Positions 32,316 to 41,465 of a DNA stretch of 64,000 nt are shown here, piece after piece. Both the position numbers and the translations under genes were made by a program. Source of the stretch: an uncultured Eubacteriales bacterium. Its GTDB lineage: Bacteria; Bacillota; Clostridia; Monoglobales; Monoglobaceae. The stretch covers positions 1-64,000 of the forward strand of contig URAN01000001.1 of the NCBI GenBank assembly GCA_900545865.1, written 5' to 3'. The notes beneath the pieces were generated by a model. It made no database searches and was not told the DNA's origin. It saw nothing but the letters and a program-made list of their open reading frames with translations. The stretch's first letter is position 1; each line of letters starts with the position of its first letter.

Positions 32316-32456
32316 TAAAAAAAGCCCCATAAAAGGGACAAGCCCCGATTCGCCAAAAAGGACGTCTCGGGGCAATTGCAAAAAATTGAGGCTCGTCTTG
32401 GGGAAACGAACCTCAGGGAGGGAGTTATGTATTTGCAATTACAATCTTTCGATTGC
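32316..32456 (-). ncRNA. Putative C-rich regulatory small RNA
   Basis: About 140 nt on minus, starting after a TATAAT at 32463-32468 and ending at a hairpin followed by T7 (32317-32323). No ORF. Folds into a CAATC-GAAA-GATTG tetraloop stem, a 9-bp stem GAGGTTCGT/ACGAGCCTC whose loop is TTCCCCAAG, and a GCCCCGA/TCGGGGC stem. A single-stranded CTCCCTCCC lies between helices. C-rich unpaired stretches complementary to Shine-Dalgarno sequences are typical of trans-acting Firmicutes sRNAs. The -35 is weak, so the promoter is uncertain. Confidence 0.5.
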
Positions 32457-32462
32457 AAGTTT

Positions 32463-32468
32463 ATTATA
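32463..32468 (-). promoter_or_regulatory. -10 box of the C-rich sRNA
   Basis: TATAAT on minus; no good TTGACA match at the normal distance. Confidence 0.4.
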
Positions 32469-32700
32469 CAATATTCTTATATTCTTGTGGTGAATAAATT
32501 GTAAAAATAAAATTAATAAATTGTGAACAGTATAAATTATCTGTAAATAACTGCTGTTGCTTGCAAAAACCAAAACCCGAGCGTGTTACATTCGGGTTTT
32601 GGTATATATCTGTGCAAACAGCAATATTTTGATATAATATCGCAATATAAGGGGTTGATAAAATCTTGCGAGTGGATTATGATTAATGTATCAGACAAAC

Positions 32701-33666
32701 TTATACATATGACAATAAAATACCGCAGGAACCGTTGATGTCAATTGTTCCGTCTTGCGCCGGGACAAATACGCTGTCGCCGGACTTGACCGAAAGAGTT
32801 GTATCGCTGACCGTAAGCTCGGCCTTGCCGTCGGTTATGATGACCGAGCGAAAGCTCTCGTTGTCAACGGGCAGCTTGGCGGATGAGGAAACCTCGATGC
32901 GCTCGGTTGTGAAATACTTACATTGCGCAATTGTGCGGCTCGTGTATCCGTCATGAGCGATTGTCTCGCCGCTGCTGTCGGCAGATGCGGACGGGTTGTA
33001 ATCGGCAACGACTGCCGCTTTGTCGATATGCAGGTCGCGCAGCTTTCCGTCGGCACCTCTGCGGTTATAGTCATATACGCGATAAGTGGTATTGGAATTT
33101 TGCTGAATCTCGCATATCAAAAGACCTTCGCCTATTGCGTGAACGGTACCGGGCTTAATAAAGAATACGTCACCGGGTTTTGCTTCAACGCGGTTTAAGA
33201 CATCTTCAACAGTGTTGTCAGAAATCCGCGCCAAAAATTCGTCCTTTGTGATTTTGCGGTTAAAGCCGTAATACAAAGCAGCCCCCTCATCGGCGGACAG
33301 GACATACCATACTTCGGTTTTTCCGTATTCGCCTTCGTTCGCCAATGCGTATTCGTCATCGGGATGAACTTGCACGGAAAGCTTTTGCTTTGCATCGATA
33401 AATTTTATCAATATCGGAAATTTTTCAAAAGCCGTTCCGCGGCTTCCGAGAATTTCTCTGCCGCAGGCATCGATGTAATCGGTAAGGGTTTTCCCCGAGA
33501 GGTCGCCGCTCGCAACAACACTTTGACCGTCTTTGTGCGCGGAAAGCTCCCAGCTTTCGGCGATTCGGTCAAGGCCACAATCTTTGCCGTATTCGGTGCG
33601 CAAACGTGTTCCGCCCCAGAGATAGTCTTTAAATGCAGGTTTGAGTAAAACGGGTTGAGTATTCAT
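32701..33666 (-). CDS. manA: Mannose-6-phosphate isomerase, class I
   Basis: Zinc enzyme interconverting mannose-6-P and fructose-6-P, linking mannose use to glycolysis and GDP-sugar supply. 321 residues, the short Firmicutes form. LKPAFKDYLWGG N-terminus; metal-site QVHPDD near 95 and PGTVHAIGEG near 165; EIQQNSNTTYRVYDYNR near 180. ATG at 33666 follows GGAG at 7 nt; the frame extends upstream without a better start. Next to rhaBA, divergent. Confidence 0.94.
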   Translation of the reverse strand: MNTQPVLLKPAFKDYLWGGTRLRTEYGKDCGLDRIAESWELSAHKDGQSVVASGDLSGKTLTDYIDACGREILGSRGTAFEKFPILIKFIDAKQKLSVQVHPDDEYALANEGEYGKTEVWYVLSADEGAALYYGFNRKITKDEFLARISDNTVEDVLNRVEAKPGDVFFIKPGTVHAIGEGLLICEIQQNSNTTYRVYDYNRRGADGKLRDLHIDKAAVVADYNPSASADSSGETIAHDGYTSRTIAQCKYFTTERIEVSSSAKLPVDNESFRSVIITDGKAELTVSDTTLSVKSGDSVFVPAQDGTIDINGSCGILLSYV

Positions 33667-33991
33667 AATAATCTCCATTCCGCCGCCCTGCACCGGCATA
33701 ACAAGTAATTGATTTCTCTTATCCGCAGGGTATAGAATGATAAGAGATTATTACGCCCGTGTGCATTTCGAGAAAAGGGTTCCCGAAAAATAAGGATTTA
33801 TCCGTAATTTTTTGGGAAAGAGGAGCAATCTCCGATTAAAACGAGGTTGTTTCAAAGAAATCAACCGAGTCAAGAGGAGAGTTGCGACGATTGCACGGGC
33901 AATTAAATCCATCGGAGGCATAACGGGAAAGGAATTTTCACGTTATTCTCCTTTCGTTTTGCGAAATTGCAAAACAACCGATAAATTTTTA
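33667..33991. other. Divergent intergenic region manA/rhaB
   Basis: No convincing gene. An imperfect inverted repeat AACGGGAAAGGA ... TCCTTTCGTT spans about 33925-33960 upstream of the rhaB promoter, a possible regulator-binding or stem structure. No AraC- or LacI-type regulator gene is adjacent. Confidence 0.35.
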
Positions 33992-34020
33992 TTGATTAAA
34001 TCGTACTTATATAGTATAAT
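33992..34020 (+). promoter_or_regulatory. rhaBA promoter
   Basis: TTGATT (33992-33997), 17-nt spacer, TATAAT (34015-34020); 90-nt leader. Confidence 0.65.
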
Positions 34021-34111
34021 ATTAAAAAACGGCTTTGTCAAGGCTAATTCGCCGACACAAAACGCCTATTATGAAAATATCGGGAATATGCCCGATGAAA
34101 GGATGAGAAAA

Positions 34112-35512
34112 ATGAAATATTATCTTGCTGTTGATATTGGCGCGTCAAGCGGACGGCATATGCTCGCGTCGGTTCAGGATGGAAAAATCGTATTGGAGGA
34201 GGTTTATCGTTTCAAAAACTTTTTGGATGAGCGAAACGGACATCTGTGTTGGAGCATAGACCGCTTGTTCAATGAGATAAAGAACGGACTGAAAAAATGC
34301 CGTGAAATCGGAAAGATTCCGACAAGTATGGGTATCGATACATGGGGTGTGGACTATGTTTTGCTCGATAAAGATGATAAAATACTCGGTGACACAATCG
34401 CATATCGTGATTCGCGCACGAACGGGATTCCTGAGATGATTTATAAAAATATCATATCAAAGAGCGATTTGTATAAACGCACGGGAATCCAAGAGCAACC
34501 GTTTAATACGATATTCCAGTTAATGGCGGTTAAAGAACAGGCACCGGAAATCCTCGATGCGGCGGAAAGCTGGCTTATGCTTCCATGCTATTTTAACTTT
34601 TTGCTGACGGGAATAAAGATGAACGAATATACGAATGCAAGCACAACCGGACTTTTGGATGCAGAGAAAAAGGATTGGGACAGAGAACTTATATCCAAAC
34701 TCGGACTTCCCGATAAGTTGTTTACGCCGCTGCATATGCCGACCGAAAGAGTGGGAGCATTCACAAAAGAGATTGCGCAAGAGGTAGGTTTTGAGTGCGA
34801 GGTTGTTCTTCCCGGAACGCACGATACCGCGAGTGCGGTATTGGCTGTGCCGATGGAAAACGGCGAGGGCGTATATATAAGCTCGGGAACATGGTCGCTT
34901 ATGGGCGTGGAAAACAAAGCGCCGATTTGCACCGATGAAAGTTCGGCAGAGGGATTATCCAACGAGGGCGGAATAGAATATCGTTTCCGCTATCTCAAAA
35001 ATATAATGGGTCTTTGGATTATCCAATCGATAAAGAGAGAGCTGAACGACAAATATTCGTTCCCCGAGCTGTCGGATTTTGCAAGACAGGAACAGGATTT
35101 TAAATCGGAAATTGATGTAAACGACATCAGTTTTCTTGCACCGAAAAGTATGACCGAGGCAATAAAAAATTATTGCAAGAATCACGGAAGCGATGTTCCC
35201 CAAAACCTCGGACAGCTTATGCAGTGCGTGTATGTAAGCCTTTCGAAATGCTATGCCGAATCCGTGTCGTCAATCGAGAAAATAATGGGCAAGACATACG
35301 ATTGCATAAGAATAGTCGGCGGCGGATGTCAGGATAATTATCTGAATGAAATGACCGCAAAAATGACGGGAAAGACAGTATACGCAGGCCCGATAGAAGC
35401 GACGGCACTCGGTAATATAAGCGCACAGCTTTTGCATGATAAAGCGGTCGGCGATATTGAGGCGGTAAGAGCGCTTATACGCAATTCTTTTCCGATAAAA
35501 ACAGTTAAATAA
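34112..35512 (+). CDS. rhaB: Rhamnulokinase
   Basis: FGGY-family kinase phosphorylating L-rhamnulose to rhamnulose-1-P. 466 residues. N-terminal VDIGASSGRHM, GIDTWGVDY near 75, catalytic-region GTHDTASAV near 237, SSGTWSLMG near 258, and IVGGGCQDNYLNEMTA near 400. The ATG at 34112 has AAAGGA at 8 nt. The frame is open 300 bp further upstream, but that part is not protein-like and includes the promoter. Followed by rhaA at 29 bp. The aldolase rhaD is not in the window. Confidence 0.94.
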   Translation: MKYYLAVDIGASSGRHMLASVQDGKIVLEEVYRFKNFLDERNGHLCWSIDRLFNEIKNGLKKCREIGKIPTSMGIDTWGVDYVLLDKDDKILGDTIAYRDSRTNGIPEMIYKNIISKSDLYKRTGIQEQPFNTIFQLMAVKEQAPEILDAAESWLMLPCYFNFLLTGIKMNEYTNASTTGLLDAEKKDWDRELISKLGLPDKLFTPLHMPTERVGAFTKEIAQEVGFECEVVLPGTHDTASAVLAVPMENGEGVYISSGTWSLMGVENKAPICTDESSAEGLSNEGGIEYRFRYLKNIMGLWIIQSIKRELNDKYSFPELSDFARQEQDFKSEIDVNDISFLAPKSMTEAIKNYCKNHGSDVPQNLGQLMQCVYVSLSKCYAESVSSIEKIMGKTYDCIRIVGGGCQDNYLNEMTAKMTGKTVYAGPIEATALGNISAQLLHDKAVGDIEAVRALIRNSFPIKTVK

Positions 35513-35541
35513 ATAATTTTTACATAAAGGAGTTAAACAAA

Positions 35542-36789
35542 ATGAGCAGATATGAAGAAGCAAAAAAGAAATTTGCGGCATTGGGCGTAGACACCGATGC
35601 GGCTATGGAGAAACTGAAAAATGCGTCTGTTTCGGTTCATTGCTGGCAAGGCGATGATGTAATAGGGTTTGACCACGAAGGACCTCTGACGGGCGGAATT
35701 CAGACGACAGGCAACTATCCCGGAAAGGCGACCACGCCGCAACAGCTTATGGATGACATCGATAAGGCTATGTCACTTTGCCCCGGTAAAAAGAAACTCA
35801 ATCTTCATGCGTGCTATGCGATATTTGAGGACGGCGAATTTGTTGACCGAGATAAACTCGAACCCAAACACTTTGCAAAGTGGGTTGAGTTTGCAAAAGA
35901 AAGAGGTATGGGTATCGATTTTAACCCGACATTCTTTTCGCATGATAAGGTTAAAGACGGCTTGACATTATCAAGCCCCGATGAGGAAACGAGAAAGTTC
36001 TGGATTGAACACGGAAAGGCGTGTATCAGAATTTCACAGTATTTTGCGGAAGAAACAGGTGTTCCCTGTGTAATGAACATCTGGACAGGTGACGGATATA
36101 AGGATATTCCGGCGGACAGAATGGGTCCGAGAATGAGATATAAGGAATCAATAGAAGAAATCCTGTCCGAACCCTATGATTTTGACAAGGTTAAGCCGTG
36201 CGTAGAGTCAAAGGTATTCGGTATCGGCGTTGAATCATATACCGCCGGAAGTGCCGAATTTGCGCTGACATTCGCTGCAACACACGAGGGCTGTCTGCCG
36301 CTTATGGATAACGGACATTATCACCCGACAGAAGTCGTTTCGGATAAAATCCCCGCACTCTTGTGTTTCTTCCCCGAGATTGCATTGCATATAACAAGGG
36401 GCGTAAGATGGGATTCTGACCACGTTGTTCTCTATGATGATGAAACAAAAGAAATGGCAAAAGAAATCGTTCGCTGTGACGCTCTTGACAGAGTATATAT
36501 GGCTCTTGACTATTTTGATGCAAGCATCAACCGTGTTGCGGCATGGGCAGTCGGCATCAGAAGCTGGGAACGCGCTCTTTTGACGGCTCTTTGCACACCG
36601 TCCGAGATGCTCAAAAAGCTTCAGGATGAGAATAAGCTGACCGAGCTTATGGTAAGACACGAAGAAGTAAGAATGTTGCCCTGGGGCGATATTTGGGATG
36701 AGTATTGCACACGCTGCGGTGTGCCTAAAGACGGCGAATGGTTCGGCGAAGTGGAAAAATACGAAAAAGACGTTTTGCTCAAAAGATAA
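35542..36789 (+). CDS. rhaA: L-rhamnose isomerase
   Basis: Converts L-rhamnose to L-rhamnulose with divalent metal, first step of rhamnose use. 415 residues, family length. VHCWQGDDVIGF near 32, LNLHACYAIF near 87, GIDFNPTFFSH near 125, MDNGHYHPTE near 253 and WDSDHVV near 289 supply metal and substrate residues. AAAGGAG precedes the ATG. Gut bacteria use rhamnose from plant and bacterial glycans. Confidence 0.96.
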   Translation: MSRYEEAKKKFAALGVDTDAAMEKLKNASVSVHCWQGDDVIGFDHEGPLTGGIQTTGNYPGKATTPQQLMDDIDKAMSLCPGKKKLNLHACYAIFEDGEFVDRDKLEPKHFAKWVEFAKERGMGIDFNPTFFSHDKVKDGLTLSSPDEETRKFWIEHGKACIRISQYFAEETGVPCVMNIWTGDGYKDIPADRMGPRMRYKESIEEILSEPYDFDKVKPCVESKVFGIGVESYTAGSAEFALTFAATHEGCLPLMDNGHYHPTEVVSDKIPALLCFFPEIALHITRGVRWDSDHVVLYDDETKEMAKEIVRCDALDRVYMALDYFDASINRVAAWAVGIRSWERALLTALCTPSEMLKKLQDENKLTELMVRHEEVRMLPWGDIWDEYCTRCGVPKDGEWFGEVEKYEKDVLLKR

Positions 36790-36827
36790 TTATATCCGAA
36801 AGAATTAAAACGGTTAAAACAAATAAT

Positions 36828-36862
36828 AAAGAACGCTCTGTATTTCATACGGGGCGTTCTTT
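36828..36862 (+). terminator. rhaBA terminator
   Basis: AAAGAACGCTCTGTAT-TTC-ATACGGGGCGTTCTTT, 16-bp stem with some G-U pairs. Confidence 0.8.
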
Positions 36863-36864
36863 AA

Positions 36865-37255
36865 ATTACAAAAAGGTAAATTGTGCTTTGCTGCGTAAGC
36901 TGTGACATATATTCTGTTTGATGAATATCGTGTGGAATAAAATATTGAATCAAAAATTTTTATATTGCACGTTTTTAAACGATTATATAAATTATGAATA
37001 GTAGGGGACGGCGTCCTCGACGTCCCGTGAATAAATATAATTAAATGAATATGATTTGGCATTAGCGCATATTTGTCAACGATTATATTTTTGTATTTAA
37101 TGTTTATATTATTGATATATTTGCCGCATATCAGAACATAATTCGATAAATGATTTTTCGGGGCGACGCACGCCTCACTCCGATTTTAGAAAGCAGTTGT
37201 TTTTTGCCCTTTACGCACATATTTCGGGCGTTTAATAATCATATTCCTTTAATTA
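36865..37255 (-). pseudogene. Decayed REP-associated (Y1/RAYT) transposase gene
   Basis: The minus strand shows the ordered fragments of a RAYT/IS200-like protein in shifting frames. They are KEYDY near 37240, LSNY ... CGKYINNI near 37130, VDKYALMPNHIHLI near 37060 with the HIH metal motif of Y1 transposases, GTSRTPSPT near 37015, and a broken HDIHQTEY (compare family FHDHIIR) near 36910. Stops and frameshifts interrupt all frames and parts are missing. The GTSRTPSPT-coding stretch (37001-37027, palindromic GGACGGCGTCC/GACGTCC) resembles the core of the interspersed repeat copy B. No catalytic Tyr is preserved. Confidence 0.6.
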
Positions 37256-37381
37256 GGTTGGTTTTCACTTTGGTAAATTTCTATGTTATTTTATTTCTTG
37301 TTCCAAGTTATTAAATGCTTCCGTATTGCTTTAATTAATCGAAAATATGGTACGGTTAAGGTATTCCGAAGAATCATGCGG

Positions 37382-37422
37382 CAAAGGGCTGAACGATTGA
37401 TTTCGTTCAGCCCTTTGCTGTT
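37382..37422. terminator. Bidirectional terminator below glgA
   Basis: GCAAAGGGCTGAACG ... CGTTCAGCCCTTTGC, 15-bp perfect stem. The T-rich run is on the plus side. Confidence 0.7.
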
Positions 37423-37453
37423 CTTATTTTTTAATACATTTATTTATATTTTA

Positions 37454-38887
37454 CTACTTTAATAAATTTGCGTACATCTCGTCATATTTCTTTGCCGAGG
37501 CTTTCCACGAAAAGTCAAGTTTCATCGCGTTGGTGATAAGTTTATTCCATATTTCTTTATCCGCAAAAAATCCGAGAGCCATACGCAGGATGTACATCAT
37601 ATCGGACGCGTTATACGGTGAAAAACTAAATCCGTTACCCTCGCCGGTATATTCGTTGTACGGAATAACGGTGTCCTTTAAACCGCCCGTTTCACGCACA
37701 ACGGGGATTGTACCGTATTTGAACGCGATAAGCTGGCTCAATCCGCACGGTTCAAACATTGACGGCATAAGAAAAATGTCACAAGCCGCGTAAACCTTAT
37801 GCGCAAGGTCGTTGCTGAACATTATGTTCGCCGACATCTTTTGAGGATTGTACCACGCCGTCTGGCGGAACATTTCCTCGTATCGTGACTCACCCGTGCC
37901 GACAACGACAAGCTGAATATCCATACTCATAAGCTCGCTCATTGCCGCCGCAATCAAATCAAGTCCTTTTTGGTCAACAAGACGCGAAATGATTCCAATC
38001 ATCGCCTTTTCGCCGTCCTGCGGCAGGCCGAGTTGTTCCTGTAATTTTATTTTATTTATCTTTTTCTTTTGAAGCACGGTTTTTGCATCGTACTTTTCAA
38101 AAATATGCTCATCCGTTTTGGGATTATAAACGTTATAATCGATTCCGTTTAAAATGCCGAACAGAGAGTTGCTGCGTGCGGACAAGAGACCGTCAAGCTT
38201 TTCGCCGCCGAGCGGTGTTTTTATTTCCTCGGCATACGTGGGGCTTACTGTTGTTACATAGTCCGAATACACGATGCCGCCTTTGAGCAGGTTCGCACAG
38301 CCATGAAATTCGAGCTTGTCATTGGTAAAATATTCGTTTCCGATTGAGAAAAAGTCCTCAACGGTATCAATCGAATATATACCCTGGTATCTAAGATTAT
38401 GAATGGTGAACACCGTTTTTATTCCGCGATAAAATTCATTGTTTATATAATATGCGTTAAGTAGGACGGGAATCATTCCTGTCTGCCAATCGTGAGTATG
38501 AATTATTTGCGGTTTAAAATCCAGTTCGGTAAGGATTTCGAGGCACGCTTTATCAAAAAACGCAAACCTTTCGAGGTCATTCCATTTGTAAAGATACGGG
38601 TCACCGAAATAGTATTCGTTATCTATAAAATAATAGGTAACACCGTCTTTTTTCAGCTCAAAAACGCCGCAGTACTTTCTGCGCCAGCCGAGCGGAACGT
38701 ATATAAAGAATTTAAATTCCATTTTTTCAAGATATTCAAACGGAATACACCCGTATTTGGGAAGAACCACCCGAACATCATGTCCGATTTTTGCAAGAGC
38801 CTGCGGCAATGCGCCGAGAACATCACCCAATCCGCCAGATTTGGCAAACGGTGCCGCTTCCGAAGAACACATTAAAATTTTACTCAT
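37454..38887 (-). CDS. glgA: Glycogen synthase (ADP-glucose type)
   Basis: GT5 transferase extending alpha-1,4-glucan from ADP-glucose. 477 residues. KSGGLGDVLGALP near 16-28 binds ADP-glucose, HTHDWQTGMIPV near 138, and a C-terminal GT-B domain with MPSMFEPCGLSQLIAFKYG near 377. Last gene of glgB-glgC-glgD-glgA on minus; AAAGGGTG precedes the ATG. Confidence 0.97.
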   Translation of the reverse strand: MSKILMCSSEAAPFAKSGGLGDVLGALPQALAKIGHDVRVVLPKYGCIPFEYLEKMEFKFFIYVPLGWRRKYCGVFELKKDGVTYYFIDNEYYFGDPYLYKWNDLERFAFFDKACLEILTELDFKPQIIHTHDWQTGMIPVLLNAYYINNEFYRGIKTVFTIHNLRYQGIYSIDTVEDFFSIGNEYFTNDKLEFHGCANLLKGGIVYSDYVTTVSPTYAEEIKTPLGGEKLDGLLSARSNSLFGILNGIDYNVYNPKTDEHIFEKYDAKTVLQKKKINKIKLQEQLGLPQDGEKAMIGIISRLVDQKGLDLIAAAMSELMSMDIQLVVVGTGESRYEEMFRQTAWYNPQKMSANIMFSNDLAHKVYAACDIFLMPSMFEPCGLSQLIAFKYGTIPVVRETGGLKDTVIPYNEYTGEGNGFSFSPYNASDMMYILRMALGFFADKEIWNKLITNAMKLDFSWKASAKKYDEMYANLLK

Positions 38888-38964
38888 TATTTGTTCACCC
38901 TTTCATCAAATGCTTTTTCTTGTTGTTAAATTTTGCCGTGCGGTCAAACAAACCGTCGGAAACG

Positions 38965-40092
38965 TTATATTATTGTTTTCTTTTCGATAACCATGGGGTA
39001 TGTCTTTTGACCCACAAGTTTTTTGCCGTTGCGTAAAATAACCTCTTTATCGAATATTACGTTTTCGGCAAGACAATTGTCCATTACCTCTGAATCCTGC
39101 ATAAGAATACAGTTCTCAACCGTTGCGCCCTTGCCGACATGAACGCCTCTGAACAAAATGCTGTTTCTGACCGTTCCCTCGATTAAGCATCCATCCGCAA
39201 CAAGAGCGTTGCTGACCTCTGCTTTTGTTGCGTATTTGGTCGGAACGGTATCTTTGACCTTTGTATAAATCGGCATATCATTGTTAAGTCCGAATAATTC
39301 CTCGCGTATGTCTTTGTTGAGGATGTCAAGGTTCGCGTTAAAGAATGCCTTTACGTTATTTACCTGGCGGCAATATCCGGTGTATTCATAGCCGTTGATT
39401 TTAAGCCTGTCAACATTCGGAAGGAGAATGTCTCTTGACAAATAGTGCTTGTTATGCGCCGCTGCGTCACCGACAAGTTCCATTAATAACGAACGCTTTA
39501 TCATCATCATATGCATATACGAACAGCTTGTTTTTTGCTTAATGGGATAAACGTGTATATCGCGAACACGTTTGTCATCATCGACATCAAGCAATATGCG
39601 GCTTGACAGCTCTTTTCTGTCGAGGTCGTCCGTTTTGTTATAGATAAGAGTAATATCGGCTTCGCTTTCGATATGCTCTTTTAAAACCTCCGAATAATCA
39701 ATGTTACAGAGAGCATTGCATTCCGCGATTAAAACATAGTTCTGTTTTGACTTTGCGAGATAGTGCATGATTCCGTTGAGGGTATCAACGCCGCCTCTGA
39801 GTTCGCCTGGTTCGGCAATCTCTTTCGGCGGAAGAATGAATAATCCGTTGCCCTTTCTGTCCAAATCCCACGGCTTGCCCGTGCCCAAATGGTCGCTCAG
39901 CGACTGATAATTATACGGCGTGGCTATACCCACGTTGATGATGGACGAGTTTACCATATTCGAAAGCACAAAGTCGATTATTCTGTATCTGCCGCCGAAC
40001 GGAACAGCGGCAAGCGAACGTACCGCGACAAGCTCGCCCATACCTGCTTCGGGGTTTTCCGCTAATATAAGCCCCATTAAATCATTTTTCAT
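38965..40092 (-). CDS. glgD: Glucose-1-phosphate adenylyltransferase, GlgD subunit
   Basis: 375 residues, a GlgC paralogue that partners GlgC in Firmicutes. VPFGGRYRIIDFVLSN and GKPWDLDRKGNG are conserved, but the N-terminal catalytic GGxGxRL loop is replaced by LILAENPEAGMGEL, as usual for GlgD. C-terminal left-handed beta-helix. Ribosome binding site AAAGGATG. Probably modulates activity of the heteromer. Confidence 0.95.
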   Translation of the reverse strand: MKNDLMGLILAENPEAGMGELVAVRSLAAVPFGGRYRIIDFVLSNMVNSSIINVGIATPYNYQSLSDHLGTGKPWDLDRKGNGLFILPPKEIAEPGELRGGVDTLNGIMHYLAKSKQNYVLIAECNALCNIDYSEVLKEHIESEADITLIYNKTDDLDRKELSSRILLDVDDDKRVRDIHVYPIKQKTSCSYMHMMMIKRSLLMELVGDAAAHNKHYLSRDILLPNVDRLKINGYEYTGYCRQVNNVKAFFNANLDILNKDIREELFGLNNDMPIYTKVKDTVPTKYATKAEVSNALVADGCLIEGTVRNSILFRGVHVGKGATVENCILMQDSEVMDNCLAENVIFDKEVILRNGKKLVGQKTYPMVIEKKTII

Positions 40093-40134
40093 TTATATAA
40101 CATCCTTTCGTACTCTATTGCGATTAAAGCCGAA

Positions 40135-41358
40135 TTATTTGTCAACATTTTCGGTTACCATCGAATTTCTTGCAATTTTTGCCTTATCGCCTATTTCAAC
40201 ATTTGCGCCGATAACGGTAATATCATTGCTGCAGAGTTTTTTGTTTTCCCACTCATTATTTGCGTCCTCGGAAACAGAACCGATATAACAATCCTTACCG
40301 ATAACGGTGTTCGTTCCGATGAGGGACTTATAAATAATCGCGTCTTCTTTTATTACCGCGCCGGGGAATATTATAGAATCTTCAACCTTTGCCCCGGGTT
40401 CGATTGTCACACCTTCGAATATAACCGAGTGTTCAATATCGCCGTGGATTTCACAGCCCTCTGTGACATAGCAATTGCTGAGTTTTGCGTCCGATGAAAT
40501 ATAATGCGGCGGTTTTATCGGGTTTTTGCTGAAGATTCTCCAATCCGCATCGTTGAGCTGTATTCCTGATTCATCGTCCAAAAGCTCCATATTTGCTTCC
40601 CAAAGACTGTGGATTGTACCGACATCTTTCCAGTATCCGTCAAATCTGTGCGCAACAAGCTTCAGACCCGCACCGAGCATTTTGGGGATTATGTTCTTTC
40701 CGAAATCGTTTTGTGATTCGGGGTCGTTTTCGTCCTCGGTCAGGTACTTTTTAAGAACGTCCCAGCTGAAACAGTACACGCCCATAGACGCAAGGTTGCT
40801 TTTCGGCTCTGACGGCTTTTCCTCAAATTCGGTAATGTTCGAATCCTCGTCCGTGTTCATTATACCGAATCTCGATGCTTCCTCCCACGGGACTTCTATG
40901 ACCGCAATGGTCGCGTCCGCGCCGGCTGTTTTGTGGCGTTTTAACATCTTGCTGTAATCCATTTTATAAATATGGTCGCCCGATAATATCACAACGTATT
41001 TCGGGTTGAATTGCTCAATAAAGCTTAAATTCTGGTATATTGCATTCGCCGTGCCTTTATACCATTCGCCCTTGTCCGCCGATGTGTACGGCGGAAGAAC
41101 GTATACGCCGCCGTTGGACCTGTCCAAATCCCACGGCTGACCGCTTCCTATATAAGTATTGAGTTCGAGCGGCTGATATTGAGTCAGAACGCCTACCGTG
41201 TCGATTCCCGAGTGTGTGCAATTACTTAGGGTAAAATCTATTATTCTGTACTTTCCTCCGAACGGAACAGCAGGTTTCGCAACTGTCTTTGTCAGAATTC
41301 CCAAACGGCTTCCCTGACCTCCGGCAAGTATCATTGCCACACATTCCTTTGATTTCAT
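40135..41358 (-). CDS. glgC: Glucose-1-phosphate adenylyltransferase
   Basis: Makes ADP-glucose from glucose-1-P and ATP, the committed step of glycogen synthesis. 407 residues. [12 protein letters not shown] near 9, [35 protein letters not shown] near 127, and a C-terminal beta-helix (about 300-400). Between glgB and glgD on minus. Confidence 0.97.
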   Translation of the reverse strand: MKSKECVAMILAGGQGSRLGILTKTVAKPAVPFGGKYRIIDFTLSNCTHSGIDTVGVLTQYQPLELNTYIGSGQPWDLDRSNGGVYVLPPYTSADKGEWYKGTANAIYQNLSFIEQFNPKYVVILSGDHIYKMDYSKMLKRHKTAGADATIAVIEVPWEEASRFGIMNTDEDSNITEFEEKPSEPKSNLASMGVYCFSWDVLKKYLTEDENDPESQNDFGKNIIPKMLGAGLKLVAHRFDGYWKDVGTIHSLWEANMELLDDESGIQLNDADWRIFSKNPIKPPHYISSDAKLSNCYVTEGCEIHGDIEHSVIFEGVTIEPGAKVEDSIIFPGAVIKEDAIIYKSLIGTNTVIGKDCYIGSVSEDANNEWENKKLCSNDITVIGANVEIGDKAKIARNSMVTENVDK

Positions 41359-41465
41359 AAACTACTTCATTCCTTTCATATATCCGTTCGCCGCCGCAAT
41401 CGCAACAGCGCAAGATTATTTTTTATCTAAATTTCAAATCATATAATCGCACCTATTTGCCGTAA

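Noticed and set aside
33812..34111. N-terminal extension of rhaB
   Set aside because: The frame is open but covers the promoter and has no rhamnulokinase similarity; the start at 34112 has a proper ribosome binding site.
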